From: Rahnella aquatilis CIP 78.65 = ATCC 33071
Lineage (GTDB): Bacteria > Pseudomonadota > Gammaproteobacteria > Enterobacterales > Enterobacteriaceae
Length of the DNA stretch: 64,000 nucleotides
NCBI RefSeq assembly: GCF_000241955.1
Contig: NC_016835.1
Coordinates: 399,907 to 463,906 of the forward strand
Direction: 5' to 3'
The notes under the pieces were generated by a model. The model did not search any database and had not been told where the DNA came from. It worked only from the letters and a program-made list of their open reading frames with translations. The position numbers were made by a program, and so were the translations under genes. This document shows, one piece after another, positions 24,498 through 33,700 of the stretch; position 1 is the first letter of the stretch; each line of letters begins with the position of its first letter.

Positions 24498-26869
24498 CAA
24501 CAAGCACGACAGAAACAAACGCCGGTCTGACCACCAATGTGTTGCAGCGTCAGTTTACGGCGGTCTCTGACACTATCGGCGGGGCGCTGGATTGGGTCGA
24601 GACCACACGCGCCGACGCTCCGCGTCTGGATCTGGAAGCCGACCGGCTGAATTTGCAGTTAATACGTTGCCGCGAGAAAGCACAGCGTCTGGCGCTGGCC
24701 TGTGAACTGCCGCCAGCATTGGGTTTTTACGGGCATTCTCAGGCCGGAAAGTCATATCTGATTTGCTCGCTGGCGTCCGGAAACTACGGGCGGCTGGAAA
24801 CCCGTCTCGGCGGTGTCACGCTCGATTATCTGACCCAGATTAACCCTGGTAACCGCGTGGCGCGTTTCGCCACCCGTTTTACCCGGCAGGCAGACGTCAG
24901 GGATCGCGCATTTCCGGTACGCGTGCTGCTGCTCAATGAAGCCGATCTTGCCCGCATCGTGATCCGCGCTTTCCAGCCGGACAGCCATTCTCCCGTGGCG
25001 GACACGCAGCATATCACCGAGCACCTCAGTAAACTGATGATGCACCGCCAGCCGGAGCCGGTAGACGGCTTTACCTGCGAACAGATGATGGGATTATGGG
25101 ATTCCATGATTCGCCTCGACCCCCGTCGTTTCCGCCATCTGAATGCGCATTACTGGCCGGTGGCGGTGAAGCTCGCGCCTTATCTGAATATCGACGATCG
25201 CGCACGTCTGTTTTCCCTGTTATGGGGCAATGAACCGGCGCTGACGGCGGCTTACCGCCATTACGCGCACACGCTGCAACATCTGAGCGGCGCAGAAAGC
25301 CTGCTGGCCCCGCTGAGCATTCTGGTTGATGAGGCCATGCAACCGGCAGACGGTATTTTCAGCCAGTCGCCGGGCTGGGATATGCAGATCCCGGTCTGCC
25401 CGCAGTTCGGCGATGAAAGTGCACCTCCTGTGACGTTGTCACTGACTGAGCTGACTATGCTTGCCTCCGAAGTGCAAATTCCCCTGCTTTCGCCCCCGCG
25501 CGAAGTGCTGTTCGAACAGATCGATCTGCTGGATCTGCCGGGCTATGGCGCGCTGCCTGATGAAAGTGGTGATGATGAGAATTCCGCCCTGTTCCGCGCA
25601 AAAATTTCTTATCTGCCGGAGCGCTATACCGATCGTCACGAAATGAACATGCTGATGGTTTGTACGGCGGCTGACGTGCGTGATGACGTGGTGGCCGTAG
25701 GCCGCACGCTGGAATACTGGGTGAAGGAAATGCACGGCGAAAATACGCAGGTGCGTGGCCGCCGTAAACCGGGGCTGGTGTGGGTATTAACGCCGTTTGA
25801 TCGGCGCGTGAACGGCTCAGCGCATTTCGACGAGGCCGTTCAGCGTCATGTGGGCAATCCTGGCGATGCCTGGGGGGCGCTGCTGGCCATGGATGATCGT
25901 GGTCTGCAACGTATGGCTGATTATCTGGTGGCAGAAATTCGCCCGGAAATCCGCCTGAACCGCCTGAACGAACTGCGTGACGAACTGCGCCGTGAACTGG
26001 CGGATAACCTGCTCGGACGCTGGTATCAGGCCGGTGACGCGGCTGATCCGGCGCAAAAACAACGCACGGTTCAGACCGTCATTAAAGCGCTGCAAACCCG
26101 CACGGGCGTTCACGGCGAGCTGCTGGAAAAACTGCTGCCTGGCCGCGACGAACTGCACCGTATTTATCATGAGCATGCCGGTCTGCCAGCCGAAACAGGC
26201 GAGCAGGATGAAGGCGGCGCAGAAAGTTTTGGTATCGGTATTGATATCGATTTATTCGCTGAGCAGCAGGACGTGCCGGTCTGGCAGGAAAAACCTGACG
26301 ACGGCACGGCGTTTGCGCGTCAGGTTCAGCGTTACTGGATTAACCATCTGCGCAGCCTGCCGGAAAACGAACCGTTGATCGCCCTGCTTGGCGTGGCTAA
26401 ACCGACAGTCGAGTTACTGATGGAAGAGCTGATCACCATCAGTTTCCGGCTGAAAATGGGCGATGCGCTGGTTCGTTCACTCGGCGGCGCGTTATCTGCG
26501 GGGGCGCGTGAACATGAGCATCACGCGGATCGTCAGGTTTCCCGCGCACTGACGGTGCTCGGTGATTTTGTTGCCTGGCTGGGTTTTGAGAAACAAGCGG
26601 AAGCCGAACGCCCGGAAAGCCGTATCAATAAGGGCAATAAAATTTTTGCCAAGCCGAAGCAAAGCGTTGCCAGCTGGAAGTCATCCCGGCGCCTGACAAA
26701 ACTTTCGGCCACGCCGACCAATTCCACGGCCTTTTACATCTACGACTGGCTGGTCGGTTTGCAGGAAAGCATCATGCGCAACGCCGGTTACGCCGCAGGC
26801 GGAGAGATCCCGGCGCAGCAGCGTGAAAGTCTGGCCAGCTTGTTAAGAATGCTGAAAGCAGAAAACTAA
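24494..26869 (+). CDS. srfC: SrfC-like protein, large P-loop GTPase-like (dynamin-like) protein
   Basis: The 791-residue SrfC family protein (putative virulence factor) has a Walker A/G1 motif GHSQAGKS at residues 80-87 and a G3-type DLPGYG at about 347. The long interval between G1 and G3, the helical C-terminal part and the size resemble bacterial dynamin-like or YeeP/dynamin-related GTPases. A clear G4 NKxD was not found; VLTPFDRR occupies about that place. The ATG overlaps the srfB stop (ATGA). A terminator follows 11 bp after the stop. The role is unknown; a nucleotide-driven membrane or complex remodelling role next to SrfB is inference. Confidence 0.87.
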   Translation: MTTSTTETNAGLTTNVLQRQFTAVSDTIGGALDWVETTRADAPRLDLEADRLNLQLIRCREKAQRLALACELPPALGFYGHSQAGKSYLICSLASGNYGRLETRLGGVTLDYLTQINPGNRVARFATRFTRQADVRDRAFPVRVLLLNEADLARIVIRAFQPDSHSPVADTQHITEHLSKLMMHRQPEPVDGFTCEQMMGLWDSMIRLDPRRFRHLNAHYWPVAVKLAPYLNIDDRARLFSLLWGNEPALTAAYRHYAHTLQHLSGAESLLAPLSILVDEAMQPADGIFSQSPGWDMQIPVCPQFGDESAPPVTLSLTELTMLASEVQIPLLSPPREVLFEQIDLLDLPGYGALPDESGDDENSALFRAKISYLPERYTDRHEMNMLMVCTAADVRDDVVAVGRTLEYWVKEMHGENTQVRGRRKPGLVWVLTPFDRRVNGSAHFDEAVQRHVGNPGDAWGALLAMDDRGLQRMADYLVAEIRPEIRLNRLNELRDELRRELADNLLGRWYQAGDAADPAQKQRTVQTVIKALQTRTGVHGELLEKLLPGRDELHRIYHEHAGLPAETGEQDEGGAESFGIGIDIDLFAEQQDVPVWQEKPDDGTAFARQVQRYWINHLRSLPENEPLIALLGVAKPTVELLMEELITISFRLKMGDALVRSLGGALSAGAREHEHHADRQVSRALTVLGDFVAWLGFEKQAEAERPESRINKGNKIFAKPKQSVASWKSSRRLTKLSATPTNSTAFYIYDWLVGLQESIMRNAGYAAGGEIPAQQRESLASLLRMLKAEN

Positions 26870-26880
26870 GTTAAACAAAC

Positions 26881-26908
26881 GGAGTCACAAAAAGTGGCTC
26901 CTTTTTTT
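26881..26908 (+). terminator. Terminator of srfABC
   Basis: GGAGTCAC-AAAAA-GTGGCTCC forms an 8 bp stem with one G-T pair, followed by seven T. Confidence 0.9.
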
Positions 26909-27056
26909 GCCCGGATTGCACCACATTGCGAGCCGAAACAAACACAGAACCGCAACATGAGTTACACAAACCGATCGTAATCCGTCTATACCTAGTGGGG
27001 TAAGAAAATATCATTCACCGCTTTGTGCCCCACACAGAGCAGAAACGGAGTCCATT

Positions 27057-28106
27057 ATGACTGATATCACTAAGTTGTTAGGCAAAGAAGCCGATTCACT
27101 TCTTCAGCATCAATGTTCCACTATTACCTCAGACCAGCTCTGCCTGCCGGGTGCCGATTTTGTTGACCGCGTGATGATCGACAACAACCGTTCGCCGCGC
27201 GTACTGGCCGCAATGCAAAATCTGTATAATACCGGACGGTTAGCCGGCACCGGTTATCTGTCGATTCTGCCGGTTGATCAGGGCGTTGAACACTCTGCGG
27301 GCGCCTCGTTTGCCGCCAATCCGCTGTATTTCGATCCTAAAAATATTGTTGAGCTGGCGATTGAGGCCGGTTGTAACTGCGTGGCGTCAACTTATGGCGT
27401 GCTGGCCTCGGTTTCGCGCCGCTATGCGCATAAAATTCCGTTCCTGGTCAAACTCAATCATAACGAAACCCTGAGTTATCCGACGCAATATGACCAGACG
27501 TTGTATGCCAGTGTGGAACAGGCGTTTAATCTGGGTGCGCAGGCTGTGGGTGCGACCATTTATTTTGGCTCAGAAGAGTCACGTCGCCAGATAGAAGAAA
27601 TTTCAGCCGCTTTCGAGCGGGCACATGAACTGGGCATGGTGACGGTGTTGTGGGCATATCTGCGTAATCCGGCATTTGTGAAAGACGGTAAGGATTACCA
27701 TTCGAGCGCTGATTTAACCGGCCAGGCAAACCATCTTGCAGCGACCATCGGCGCAGATATCGTGAAACAGAAAATGGCGGAAAATAACGGCGGCTACAAA
27801 GCGGTTAAATTCGGCTATACCGATGAACGTGTTTATTCAACACTCACGACTGATCACCCGATTGATCTGGTGCGTTATCAGCTGGCGAACTGTTATATGG
27901 GGCGTGCCGGATTGATTAACTCCGGTGGGGCCGCGGGCGAGAATGATATTCAGGAATCCGTACGCACGGCGGTTATCAATAAACGTGCTGGCGGGATGGG
28001 ACTGATTCTGGGACGTAAAGCCTTTAAGAAATCGATGAAAGAAGGCGTGGGCTTGATTAATGCCGTTCAGGATGTGTACTTAGACCAGAAAGTCACCATT
28101 GCCTGA
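27057..28106 (+). CDS. fbaB: Class I fructose-bisphosphate aldolase
   Basis: The 349-residue product is the DhnA-type class I aldolase that splits fructose-1,6-bisphosphate into dihydroxyacetone phosphate and glyceraldehyde-3-phosphate in gluconeogenesis and glycolysis. Family landmarks are [13 protein letters not shown] near the start, [10 protein letters not shown], and the Schiff-base lysine in [12 protein letters not shown] near residue 240. [11 protein letters not shown] near the end holds the phosphate-binding loop. GGAGTCCATT precedes the ATG. It is a single-gene unit after the srf terminator. Confidence 0.95.
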   Translation: MTDITKLLGKEADSLLQHQCSTITSDQLCLPGADFVDRVMIDNNRSPRVLAAMQNLYNTGRLAGTGYLSILPVDQGVEHSAGASFAANPLYFDPKNIVELAIEAGCNCVASTYGVLASVSRRYAHKIPFLVKLNHNETLSYPTQYDQTLYASVEQAFNLGAQAVGATIYFGSEESRRQIEEISAAFERAHELGMVTVLWAYLRNPAFVKDGKDYHSSADLTGQANHLAATIGADIVKQKMAENNGGYKAVKFGYTDERVYSTLTTDHPIDLVRYQLANCYMGRAGLINSGGAAGENDIQESVRTAVINKRAGGMGLILGRKAFKKSMKEGVGLINAVQDVYLDQKVTIA

Positions 28107-28120
28107 GCCTGAGTTTGCAC

Positions 28121-28153
28121 AATAAAAATGGCCGGAAGATAACTCTTCCGGCC
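28121..28153 (-). terminator. Terminator for the minus-strand DJ-1/PfpI remnant
   Basis: GGCCGGAAGA and TCTTCCGGCC form a perfect 10 bp stem with loop TAAC. The T-rich tail (ATTTTTATT) is on the minus strand, so it terminates the broken gene at 28171. It may also act as an end hairpin for fbaB. Confidence 0.7.
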
Positions 28154-28170
28154 CGTATCACTTCATTCAA

Positions 28171-28329
28171 TTATTTGCTCAGTTGCTGAACCAACAGTTC
28201 TGCCGCTTCTGCGGAAGAGCCCGGATTCTGCCCGGTGATCAGCAGACCGTCCTGCACCACGTAAGATCCCCAGTCAGCGCCTTTCGAATACACGCCACCC
28301 AGCGCTTTCAGTTCAATTTTCGTCAGTAT
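28171..28329 (-). pseudogene. 3' fragment of a DJ-1/PfpI (type 1 glutamine amidotransferase-like) gene
   Basis: The minus-strand frame of 52 residues ends at a TAA at 28171 and reads KALGGVYSKGADWGSYVV, then DGLLITGQNPGSSAEA. This is the conserved C-terminus of DJ-1/PfpI family chaperone/glyoxalase-type proteins. Upstream the frame hits a stop at 28330, and the catalytic Cys and the rest of the roughly 220-residue protein are absent. The break lies beside two copies of AAATCTCCTCA 17 bp apart, in the short space before hscC. It looks like the remains of a deletion. Confidence 0.8.
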
Positions 28330-28331
28330 TT

Positions 28332-28359
28332 AAATCTCCTCATCTACAAAATCTCCTCA
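28332..28359. repeat. Short tandem direct repeat at the pfpI deletion edge
   Basis: AAATCTCCTCA occurs at 28332-28342 and again at 28349-28359. It marks the edge of the truncated gene. Confidence 0.6.
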
Positions 28360-28428
28360 ACTTTCTGTAAATTCGGCCGATGATAATTCTTTCTGTTGTT
28401 TTCGTTTTTAGTTTCTGGGGTGATACGG

Positions 28429-30114
28429 ATGTTGATAGGAATAGATTTAGGCACTTCAAACTGCGCAGTTGCCATCTGGCAAGACGGTCAGTCCGTTCTG
28501 GTTCCTAACGTCTATGGAAAAAATCTGACACCCTCAGTGATCGGTCTCGATGACAATGGCCACATTCTGGTCGGCGCACCGGCACAGGCGCGGTTATTTA
28601 CTCACCCTGATCTCACCCTTTCCAGTTTTAAACGCTTTATGGGCACGGAGCATCAGTTCCGGCTTGGTCACCAACACTTTCGTGCGGAAGAGCTTTCTGC
28701 CCTTCTGCTGCGCAGCCTGAAAGCCGATGTTGAGCAACATTGTGGCCGTGAGGTGACGCGCGCCATTATCACCGTCCCCGCTTATTTTAATGATATTCAG
28801 CGCAAGGCCGTGAAGGCCGCCGGTGAACTGGCGGGACTGCAGGTCGAGCGTCTGCTCAATGAACCGACAGCGGCGTCACTGGCCTACGGGCTGGTGAATC
28901 AGCAGGAACAGAAATTTCTGGTGTTCGATCTGGGTGGCGGCACGTTTGACGTTTCCATCATCGATATGTTCGAAGGCGTGATTGAAGTGCGTGCCAGCAG
29001 CGGGGATGTTTTCCTCGGTGGTGATGATTTCACCCGCAGCCTTGCCGTCTGGATGCTGGCGCAGTATCCGCAGCTGGATAAAGACGACAGCGCTCTTTTC
29101 GGTCAGTTAATTACGCTGGCGGAAAAAGCTAAGCACCAGCTGACCACGCAAGACAGTACGACGCTCAGATACACCTGGAAAGACAGTTCGCTGAACTGGA
29201 CGCTGACCACTGAAATTCTGGCGCAATGCTGTGAAAGCACGCTGGAGCGGATGAAAAAACCGGTGATTCAGGCGCTGCGCGATGCCAGGTTCTCCGCTGA
29301 TGAAGTGGATCACGTCGTGCTGGTGGGCGGCGCAACGCGAATGCCGCTGGTACGTCAGGCAGTGGCTCGCCTGTTCGGGCGCTTCCCGCGCAGTGAGCTG
29401 CAACCGGACGAAGCCGTGGCGCTCGGTGCCGGTATACAGGCCGGACTGGTCTTGCAGGATCAGGCACTTGATGACATCGTGCTGACCGATGTGATGCCGT
29501 TTACGCTTGGCATCGGGATTTCCCGGCCGAAAGGTGACGGTTATGAAGACGGTCATTTTCTGCCGCTGATTGAGCGAAACAGCTTTGTTCCGGTGAGTCG
29601 GGTGGAAAAAATCGTCACCATTTCCGATCAGCAAAAGTACCTGAATCTGTCCATTTATCAGGGCGAAGCGCGACGGGTAGCCGACAATATTCTGCTCGGA
29701 TCGCTGACTGTCGATGTGCCTCCGCGCCCGGCAGGCGAAATGGCTGCCGATGTGCGTTTCACTTATACGCTCGACGGCATTCTGGAAGTGGAGTGTAAAA
29801 TCACCAGCACCGGACTGGTGGAAAAACTGGTGATCGAGAAAGCACCGGGCAGCCTGACACCCGCGCAAATTACCGCAAGCCTGCTAAAACTGGAAAACAT
29901 CAAACAGCATCCGCGTGAGCAACTGGTCAACCGCCAGCTGGTAGCCGAAGCCAACGCGTATTATGAACAAAGTCTTGGCGACCAGCGGCAGTTTATCGCC
30001 GATCAGTTGTATCGTTTTGAGCATGTGCTCGACACGCAGGATGCCCGGCAGATCACGACAGCGCGCAGGGAATTTGAGTCACTGCTGATGCATTTGCGCA
30101 GTGAGTGGGAATAA
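28429..30114 (+). CDS. hscC: Hsp70-family chaperone HscC
   Basis: The 561-residue protein has the Hsp70 ATPase domain: GIDLGTSNCAVA at the start, FDLGGGTFDVSI in the middle, and VVLVGGATRMPLVRQ. A substrate-binding domain follows (MPFTLGIGISRPKG, then beta-strands). It is shorter than DnaK and lacks a long C-terminal lid tail, as in E. coli HscC (Hsc62). HscC is a specialised Hsp70 served by atypical J proteins, and two such genes follow directly here. The start is the ATG at 28429 after GGGGTGATACGG; a TTG at 28396 would add 11 residues without support. The downstream gene starts 4 bp after its stop. Confidence 0.93.
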   Translation: MLIGIDLGTSNCAVAIWQDGQSVLVPNVYGKNLTPSVIGLDDNGHILVGAPAQARLFTHPDLTLSSFKRFMGTEHQFRLGHQHFRAEELSALLLRSLKADVEQHCGREVTRAIITVPAYFNDIQRKAVKAAGELAGLQVERLLNEPTAASLAYGLVNQQEQKFLVFDLGGGTFDVSIIDMFEGVIEVRASSGDVFLGGDDFTRSLAVWMLAQYPQLDKDDSALFGQLITLAEKAKHQLTTQDSTTLRYTWKDSSLNWTLTTEILAQCCESTLERMKKPVIQALRDARFSADEVDHVVLVGGATRMPLVRQAVARLFGRFPRSELQPDEAVALGAGIQAGLVLQDQALDDIVLTDVMPFTLGIGISRPKGDGYEDGHFLPLIERNSFVPVSRVEKIVTISDQQKYLNLSIYQGEARRVADNILLGSLTVDVPPRPAGEMAADVRFTYTLDGILEVECKITSTGLVEKLVIEKAPGSLTPAQITASLLKLENIKQHPREQLVNRQLVAEANAYYEQSLGDQRQFIADQLYRFEHVLDTQDARQITTARREFESLLMHLRSEWE

Positions 30115-30118
30115 CTTG

Positions 30119-30691
30119 ATGGGGATCTGGTCAGTGCTCGGGATAGAACCCACGCAGGACATCACCGCCATCAAGCGGGCCTATGCGCGGCAACTCAAAA
30201 GTACGCGACCCGATCAGGATCCCGAAGCGTATCAGCACCTGCGGGAAGCGTTTGAATCAGCCCGGCGTGGCGATCATTTTTGGAATATCAGTGACGCTGT
30301 CACTTATTCATTTCCTCTCCCATCGCTTACTGATGACGCGGTAATCCGCCAGACGCAGGTTCACTTTCTGGTCTCCGATACCGTCAGCCTGTTGCTGGAA
30401 AATGAGCAGGCTGGCCTGGATCTGCTGAAAGTCTGTTTGTCGGAAGAATTGCTGCAAAATCTTCAGTTGCGCGAAATATTCAGCCAGCAGCTGGCGTGGG
30501 ATCTGGCGGAGCGTGAAGGACTGACCGCCTCGGTACTGGCGAAGGTTGCCGTGCTGATGGAATGGGAAATTGACCATTATCAGCCCGCCGGGATTTCGAT
30601 TTATCAGCTTGATGCGCTGCATCAGCAGATAGAAAACACCGCCGGGGGGCGTTACCGGGATGATTCCGGCGCGCCATGGGGTGAAGGCTGA
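30119..30691 (+). CDS. Atypical J-domain protein, HscC partner (DjlC-like), soluble
   Basis: The 190-residue protein opens with a J-domain-like region: MGIWSVLGIEPTQDITAIKR, then AYARQLKSTRPDQDPEAYQH. The loop tripeptide that is HPD in standard J domains reads RPD. No membrane helix is present. It lies 4 bp after hscC, where E. coli and relatives carry the Hsc62 partners DjlB/DjlC. Its N-terminal 50 residues are nearly repeated in the next gene, so the two arose by duplication; the next one has added membrane helices. It probably stimulates HscC ATPase. Which E. coli paralogue it matches is uncertain. Confidence 0.75.
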   Translation: MGIWSVLGIEPTQDITAIKRAYARQLKSTRPDQDPEAYQHLREAFESARRGDHFWNISDAVTYSFPLPSLTDDAVIRQTQVHFLVSDTVSLLLENEQAGLDLLKVCLSEELLQNLQLREIFSQQLAWDLAEREGLTASVLAKVAVLMEWEIDHYQPAGISIYQLDALHQQIENTAGGRYRDDSGAPWGEG

Positions 30692-30731
30692 TGTTTCTTT
30701 TCAATTCAGGATTTATGAGGTGGTCGGCGGA

Positions 30732-32063
30732 ATGAGCAGCCAGGGAATTTGGTCAGTTTTAGGCATTGAGCCCACCCAGGATCTCAGCGTGATTAAACGG
30801 GCTTATGCCCGACAGCTGAAAAATACCCGTCCGGACCAGGATCCTGAAGGATATCAGCGGCTGCGCGAAGCCTTTGATGCGGCAAAACATCAGGGCAATA
30901 ATACGGTTTTAAGTGACGTTGTCACAGATGAGATGCCTCCCGCTGAGGTTCCGGCACCGCCCTTTTTACCCCGACCCGCTCCGTTTGAACCTGTTAATGA
31001 AATCAGCCAGGAAACCTATCGCGATACTGCTTTACGGCGAAAAGTCATTTCGCAGGCCGCTAAAATTACTGATGAAATGATGGAGAATGAAACGGCCGGT
31101 CTGGAGCATCTGGACGCTTTTATCAAGAGTAATGTGTTGCAAAACATTGAGTTGCACGAATTATTCAGTCAGGAACTCGCAGAACAATTAAGTGATCGTG
31201 ACGGGTTATATTCTGCGCTGCTGATTAACGTCTCCGGTATCATGGGCTGGGATATCGACCACTATCAGCCCGAAGGCATTTCTGCTTACCGGCTGGCGGC
31301 CCTTCAACGTCAGGTTGAGATGACCGATGCGAAACGTTACTGGTCGGTGATGGTACGTGAATATCAGGATTGTGCATTAAATCGGTTGCGTTTGCGGTTA
31401 CTGACTGTGGAAGGTGCCACCGTTCCCTGGTGGGCAAAGCTTGTGCCCGATTTTATGACATCACTGAGCAATAAACTCAGAGAGATCAGGATGTATCATC
31501 CTGCGTTATTACCGTATTTAAATTCTGTGCTGCTGAAAACACTGTCTGAAACCCGCGTAGCGCTGAGTTGGGGAGCTGTTTTCCTGAACGGTTTCTGGCT
31601 TTTGCTGATCATGCTGACGACACGTGAGCATTCTGAGCCGTGGCGCTCACGCATCCTACTTATCGCGATCATCGGGTTATATATTCACGGTTACAGTTAT
31701 CTGGAGCGAAAGTTGCGTTATCGCCCGCGTATGTTATGCGTGACTGAATGTGTGTTGTCGGTGCTCTCGACCGCCATTATGGTGAAGATAATGCTGGGCT
31801 TTTTCACGATGTTTAAGCCTGACGCAGGAAATCTGGTTATGGCAGCGACCCATTATGGTGTACTCAGCGCCAGCAGTTTTTGCGTGCTCTGGATGATGTC
31901 GCCAAAACATTGGAAATGGTACGGCGTGCCGTTAAACGCGATGATCGTTTTGGCGATGTTGCCGTGGCAGTTGATGAGAAAAAGTGCCGGAATGGTCAGC
32001 GTTGTAGCGTTTATCGCATTACTGGGGGTGTATTCCCTGCTGATTGCTTTCGGATTTCGTTAA
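30732..32063 (+). CDS. Atypical J-domain membrane protein, HscC partner (DjlB-like)
   Basis: From the ATG at 30732 (MSSQGIWSVLGIEPTQDLSV) the product is 443 residues. The first 50 nearly copy the preceding protein, including the RPD in place of HPD (NTRPDQDPEGYQRLREAF). The middle section (ENETAGLEHLDAFIKSNVLQ) is also related to it. The C-terminal 170 residues hold about five to six membrane helices, so HscC would be recruited to the inner membrane. A frame opening at 30660 overlaps the previous gene and lacks a ribosome site. The gene converges on amyA. Confidence 0.75.
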   Translation: MSSQGIWSVLGIEPTQDLSVIKRAYARQLKNTRPDQDPEGYQRLREAFDAAKHQGNNTVLSDVVTDEMPPAEVPAPPFLPRPAPFEPVNEISQETYRDTALRRKVISQAAKITDEMMENETAGLEHLDAFIKSNVLQNIELHELFSQELAEQLSDRDGLYSALLINVSGIMGWDIDHYQPEGISAYRLAALQRQVEMTDAKRYWSVMVREYQDCALNRLRLRLLTVEGATVPWWAKLVPDFMTSLSNKLREIRMYHPALLPYLNSVLLKTLSETRVALSWGAVFLNGFWLLLIMLTTREHSEPWRSRILLIAIIGLYIHGYSYLERKLRYRPRMLCVTECVLSVLSTAIMVKIMLGFFTMFKPDAGNLVMAATHYGVLSASSFCVLWMMSPKHWKWYGVPLNAMIVLAMLPWQLMRKSAGMVSVVAFIALLGVYSLLIAFGFR

Positions 32064-32067
32064 GGTA

Positions 32068-32095
32068 CGGGCGGTTAATCCCGCCCGCGCCTGTT
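32068..32095. terminator. Hairpin between the djlB-like gene and amyA
   Basis: CGGGCGG-TTAATC-CCGCCCG lies between two convergent stop codons, with a weak T-rich tail on the plus strand. It may end both transcripts. Confidence 0.5.
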
Positions 32096-33577
32096 TTACT
32101 CCGTCATGATCCAGACACTGACACTGCCTGCTTCGCAATAAAATTGTGCGCTGCCGTTCTCGTCGGTTTCGATGACATCGCCACGGTTCTCCAGTATGTC
32201 CCGCCATTTTTTACCGGCGAAGTTGTCGCCCAGTTCAATCGTTTTCTCGCCTGCCTCGCCGTTGGACATCACCACCACGCAGCCCGGATGTTCTGCGGTG
32301 CCGCTGCGTGAAAACGCAATGCAGTTCGGGTGATCGAAATAATCGGTTTGTGCGCCCCATGCATAGTTCTGGCGGGCTTTGATCAGCGTTTCCAGGTGGG
32401 TAACTGCGGGCAGATTAATCGTGTAAGTATTACCGTCCTCCCCTTGATCTTCATAACTTGCGCCGAATAAATCCGGATAAAACACGATCGGCACGCCCTG
32501 TTCCCGCAACAGGATTAACGCGTAGGCCAGCGGTTTGAACCATGGCTCAACCGGTGCTTCAAGAGACTGTAACGGCTGGGTGTCATGATTGGCGACCAGC
32601 GTCACGGCATGCGAAGCATCGGCGGCAACCAGCGTGTTATCAAAAATGGTCGTCAGGTCGAAATCCGCACCCTGCTTTGAGGCGTGGTGGAAATTCAGCT
32701 GTAACGGCGCATCGAACAGCATGGTTTTGCCTTCCACCTGATGGATATAATTTTGCAGTGTCTGGACGTCGAATGACCAGTATTCCGCGACCACATACAT
32801 CGGTTGTTCGGCTTCCGCCTGTATATGGTCAATCCATTCTTTATAGAACCAGGCCGGAATATGTTTCACCGCGTCAAGACGGAAACCCGTACAGTGGGTT
32901 TGTTCCATGATCCAGCGGCCCCAGTATTTGAGCTCCTCGCTGACCGCGTTATTACGAAAATCGACGTTGGCCCCCATCAGATAATCATAATTACCGAACT
33001 CATCATCGACCTGATCGTTCCAGCCGCCGCCGGTGTAATCGTTAACGATTTTGAAAATGCCCTGTTCGTCCGGATTTTCGATGTGGTCAACACCGCTGAA
33101 GCAGTGAAAATCCCAGATGAATTTCGAATACTTGCCGTTACGGGCGGCAAAAATGAAACGGGTCCACGCTTCAGCTTCAATAATGTCATCACTGATTTCT
33201 TCGCGGTTATCCATGTTAACGCGGTTAACCTGCACGCGTTCTTTCTCATCCGCTCCCATTTTATGATTGAGCACCACGTCAAGTATAACGCCCAGGTTAT
33301 GCTGTTTCAGCGCGCCGATGGCGGCGAGTAACCCCTCTTTGTCGCCATATTTGGTGGCCCGGGAGCCTTTCTGTTCAAACTCGCCCAGATCAAACAAATC
33401 ATAAGTATCATAGCCAACCGAATATCCTCCCGATTCACCTTTACAGGCAGGCGGGAGCCAGGCAGCGGTAATGCCAATTTCTGCCAGCCAGGCGGCTTTT
33501 TCGGCCACTTCCGGCCACAGCTTCCCACCATCCGGGTAATACCAGTGAAAGAACTGAAACAACGTAGGATTCTGCAT
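32096..33577 (-). CDS. amyA: Cytoplasmic alpha-amylase
   Basis: The 493-residue GH13 enzyme matches E. coli AmyA from the N-terminus ([20 protein letters not shown]). It has the four GH13 regions: [20 protein letters not shown] (nucleophile Asp), VVAEYW (acid Glu) and VANHDTQP. No signal peptide is present, consistent with the cytoplasmic enzyme that hydrolyses internal maltodextrins and glycogen fragments. GGAAAGTCTGT precedes the ATG. proP lies upstream on the same strand behind its own terminator, so amyA is probably transcribed separately. Confidence 0.95.
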   Translation of the reverse strand: MQNPTLFQFFHWYYPDGGKLWPEVAEKAAWLAEIGITAAWLPPACKGESGGYSVGYDTYDLFDLGEFEQKGSRATKYGDKEGLLAAIGALKQHNLGVILDVVLNHKMGADEKERVQVNRVNMDNREEISDDIIEAEAWTRFIFAARNGKYSKFIWDFHCFSGVDHIENPDEQGIFKIVNDYTGGGWNDQVDDEFGNYDYLMGANVDFRNNAVSEELKYWGRWIMEQTHCTGFRLDAVKHIPAWFYKEWIDHIQAEAEQPMYVVAEYWSFDVQTLQNYIHQVEGKTMLFDAPLQLNFHHASKQGADFDLTTIFDNTLVAADASHAVTLVANHDTQPLQSLEAPVEPWFKPLAYALILLREQGVPIVFYPDLFGASYEDQGEDGNTYTINLPAVTHLETLIKARQNYAWGAQTDYFDHPNCIAFSRSGTAEHPGCVVVMSNGEAGEKTIELGDNFAGKKWRDILENRGDVIETDENGSAQFYCEAGSVSVWIMTE

Positions 33578-33647
33578 ACAGACTTTCCATTCAGATGATC
33601 AAGGAAATGAAGTATGGAGCAGGAATGTAAAAAATGCGGCAAAAGGC

Positions 33648-33677
33648 AAAAAAAAGCCGGTCAGCAGAGTGACCGGC
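33648..33677 (-). terminator. Terminator of proP
   Basis: GCCGGTCA-GCAGAG-TGACCGGC forms a perfect 8 bp stem, with a run of eight T on the minus strand. It lies 25 bp past the proP stop. Confidence 0.9.
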
Positions 33678-33700
33678 CTGGAGCATGCCTGAGAACGGGA

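Noticed and set aside
21146..26176. Many long antisense frames across srfABC
   Set aside because: They are shadows in GC-rich coding sequence; the plus-strand genes carry clear nucleotide-binding motifs and overlap correctly.
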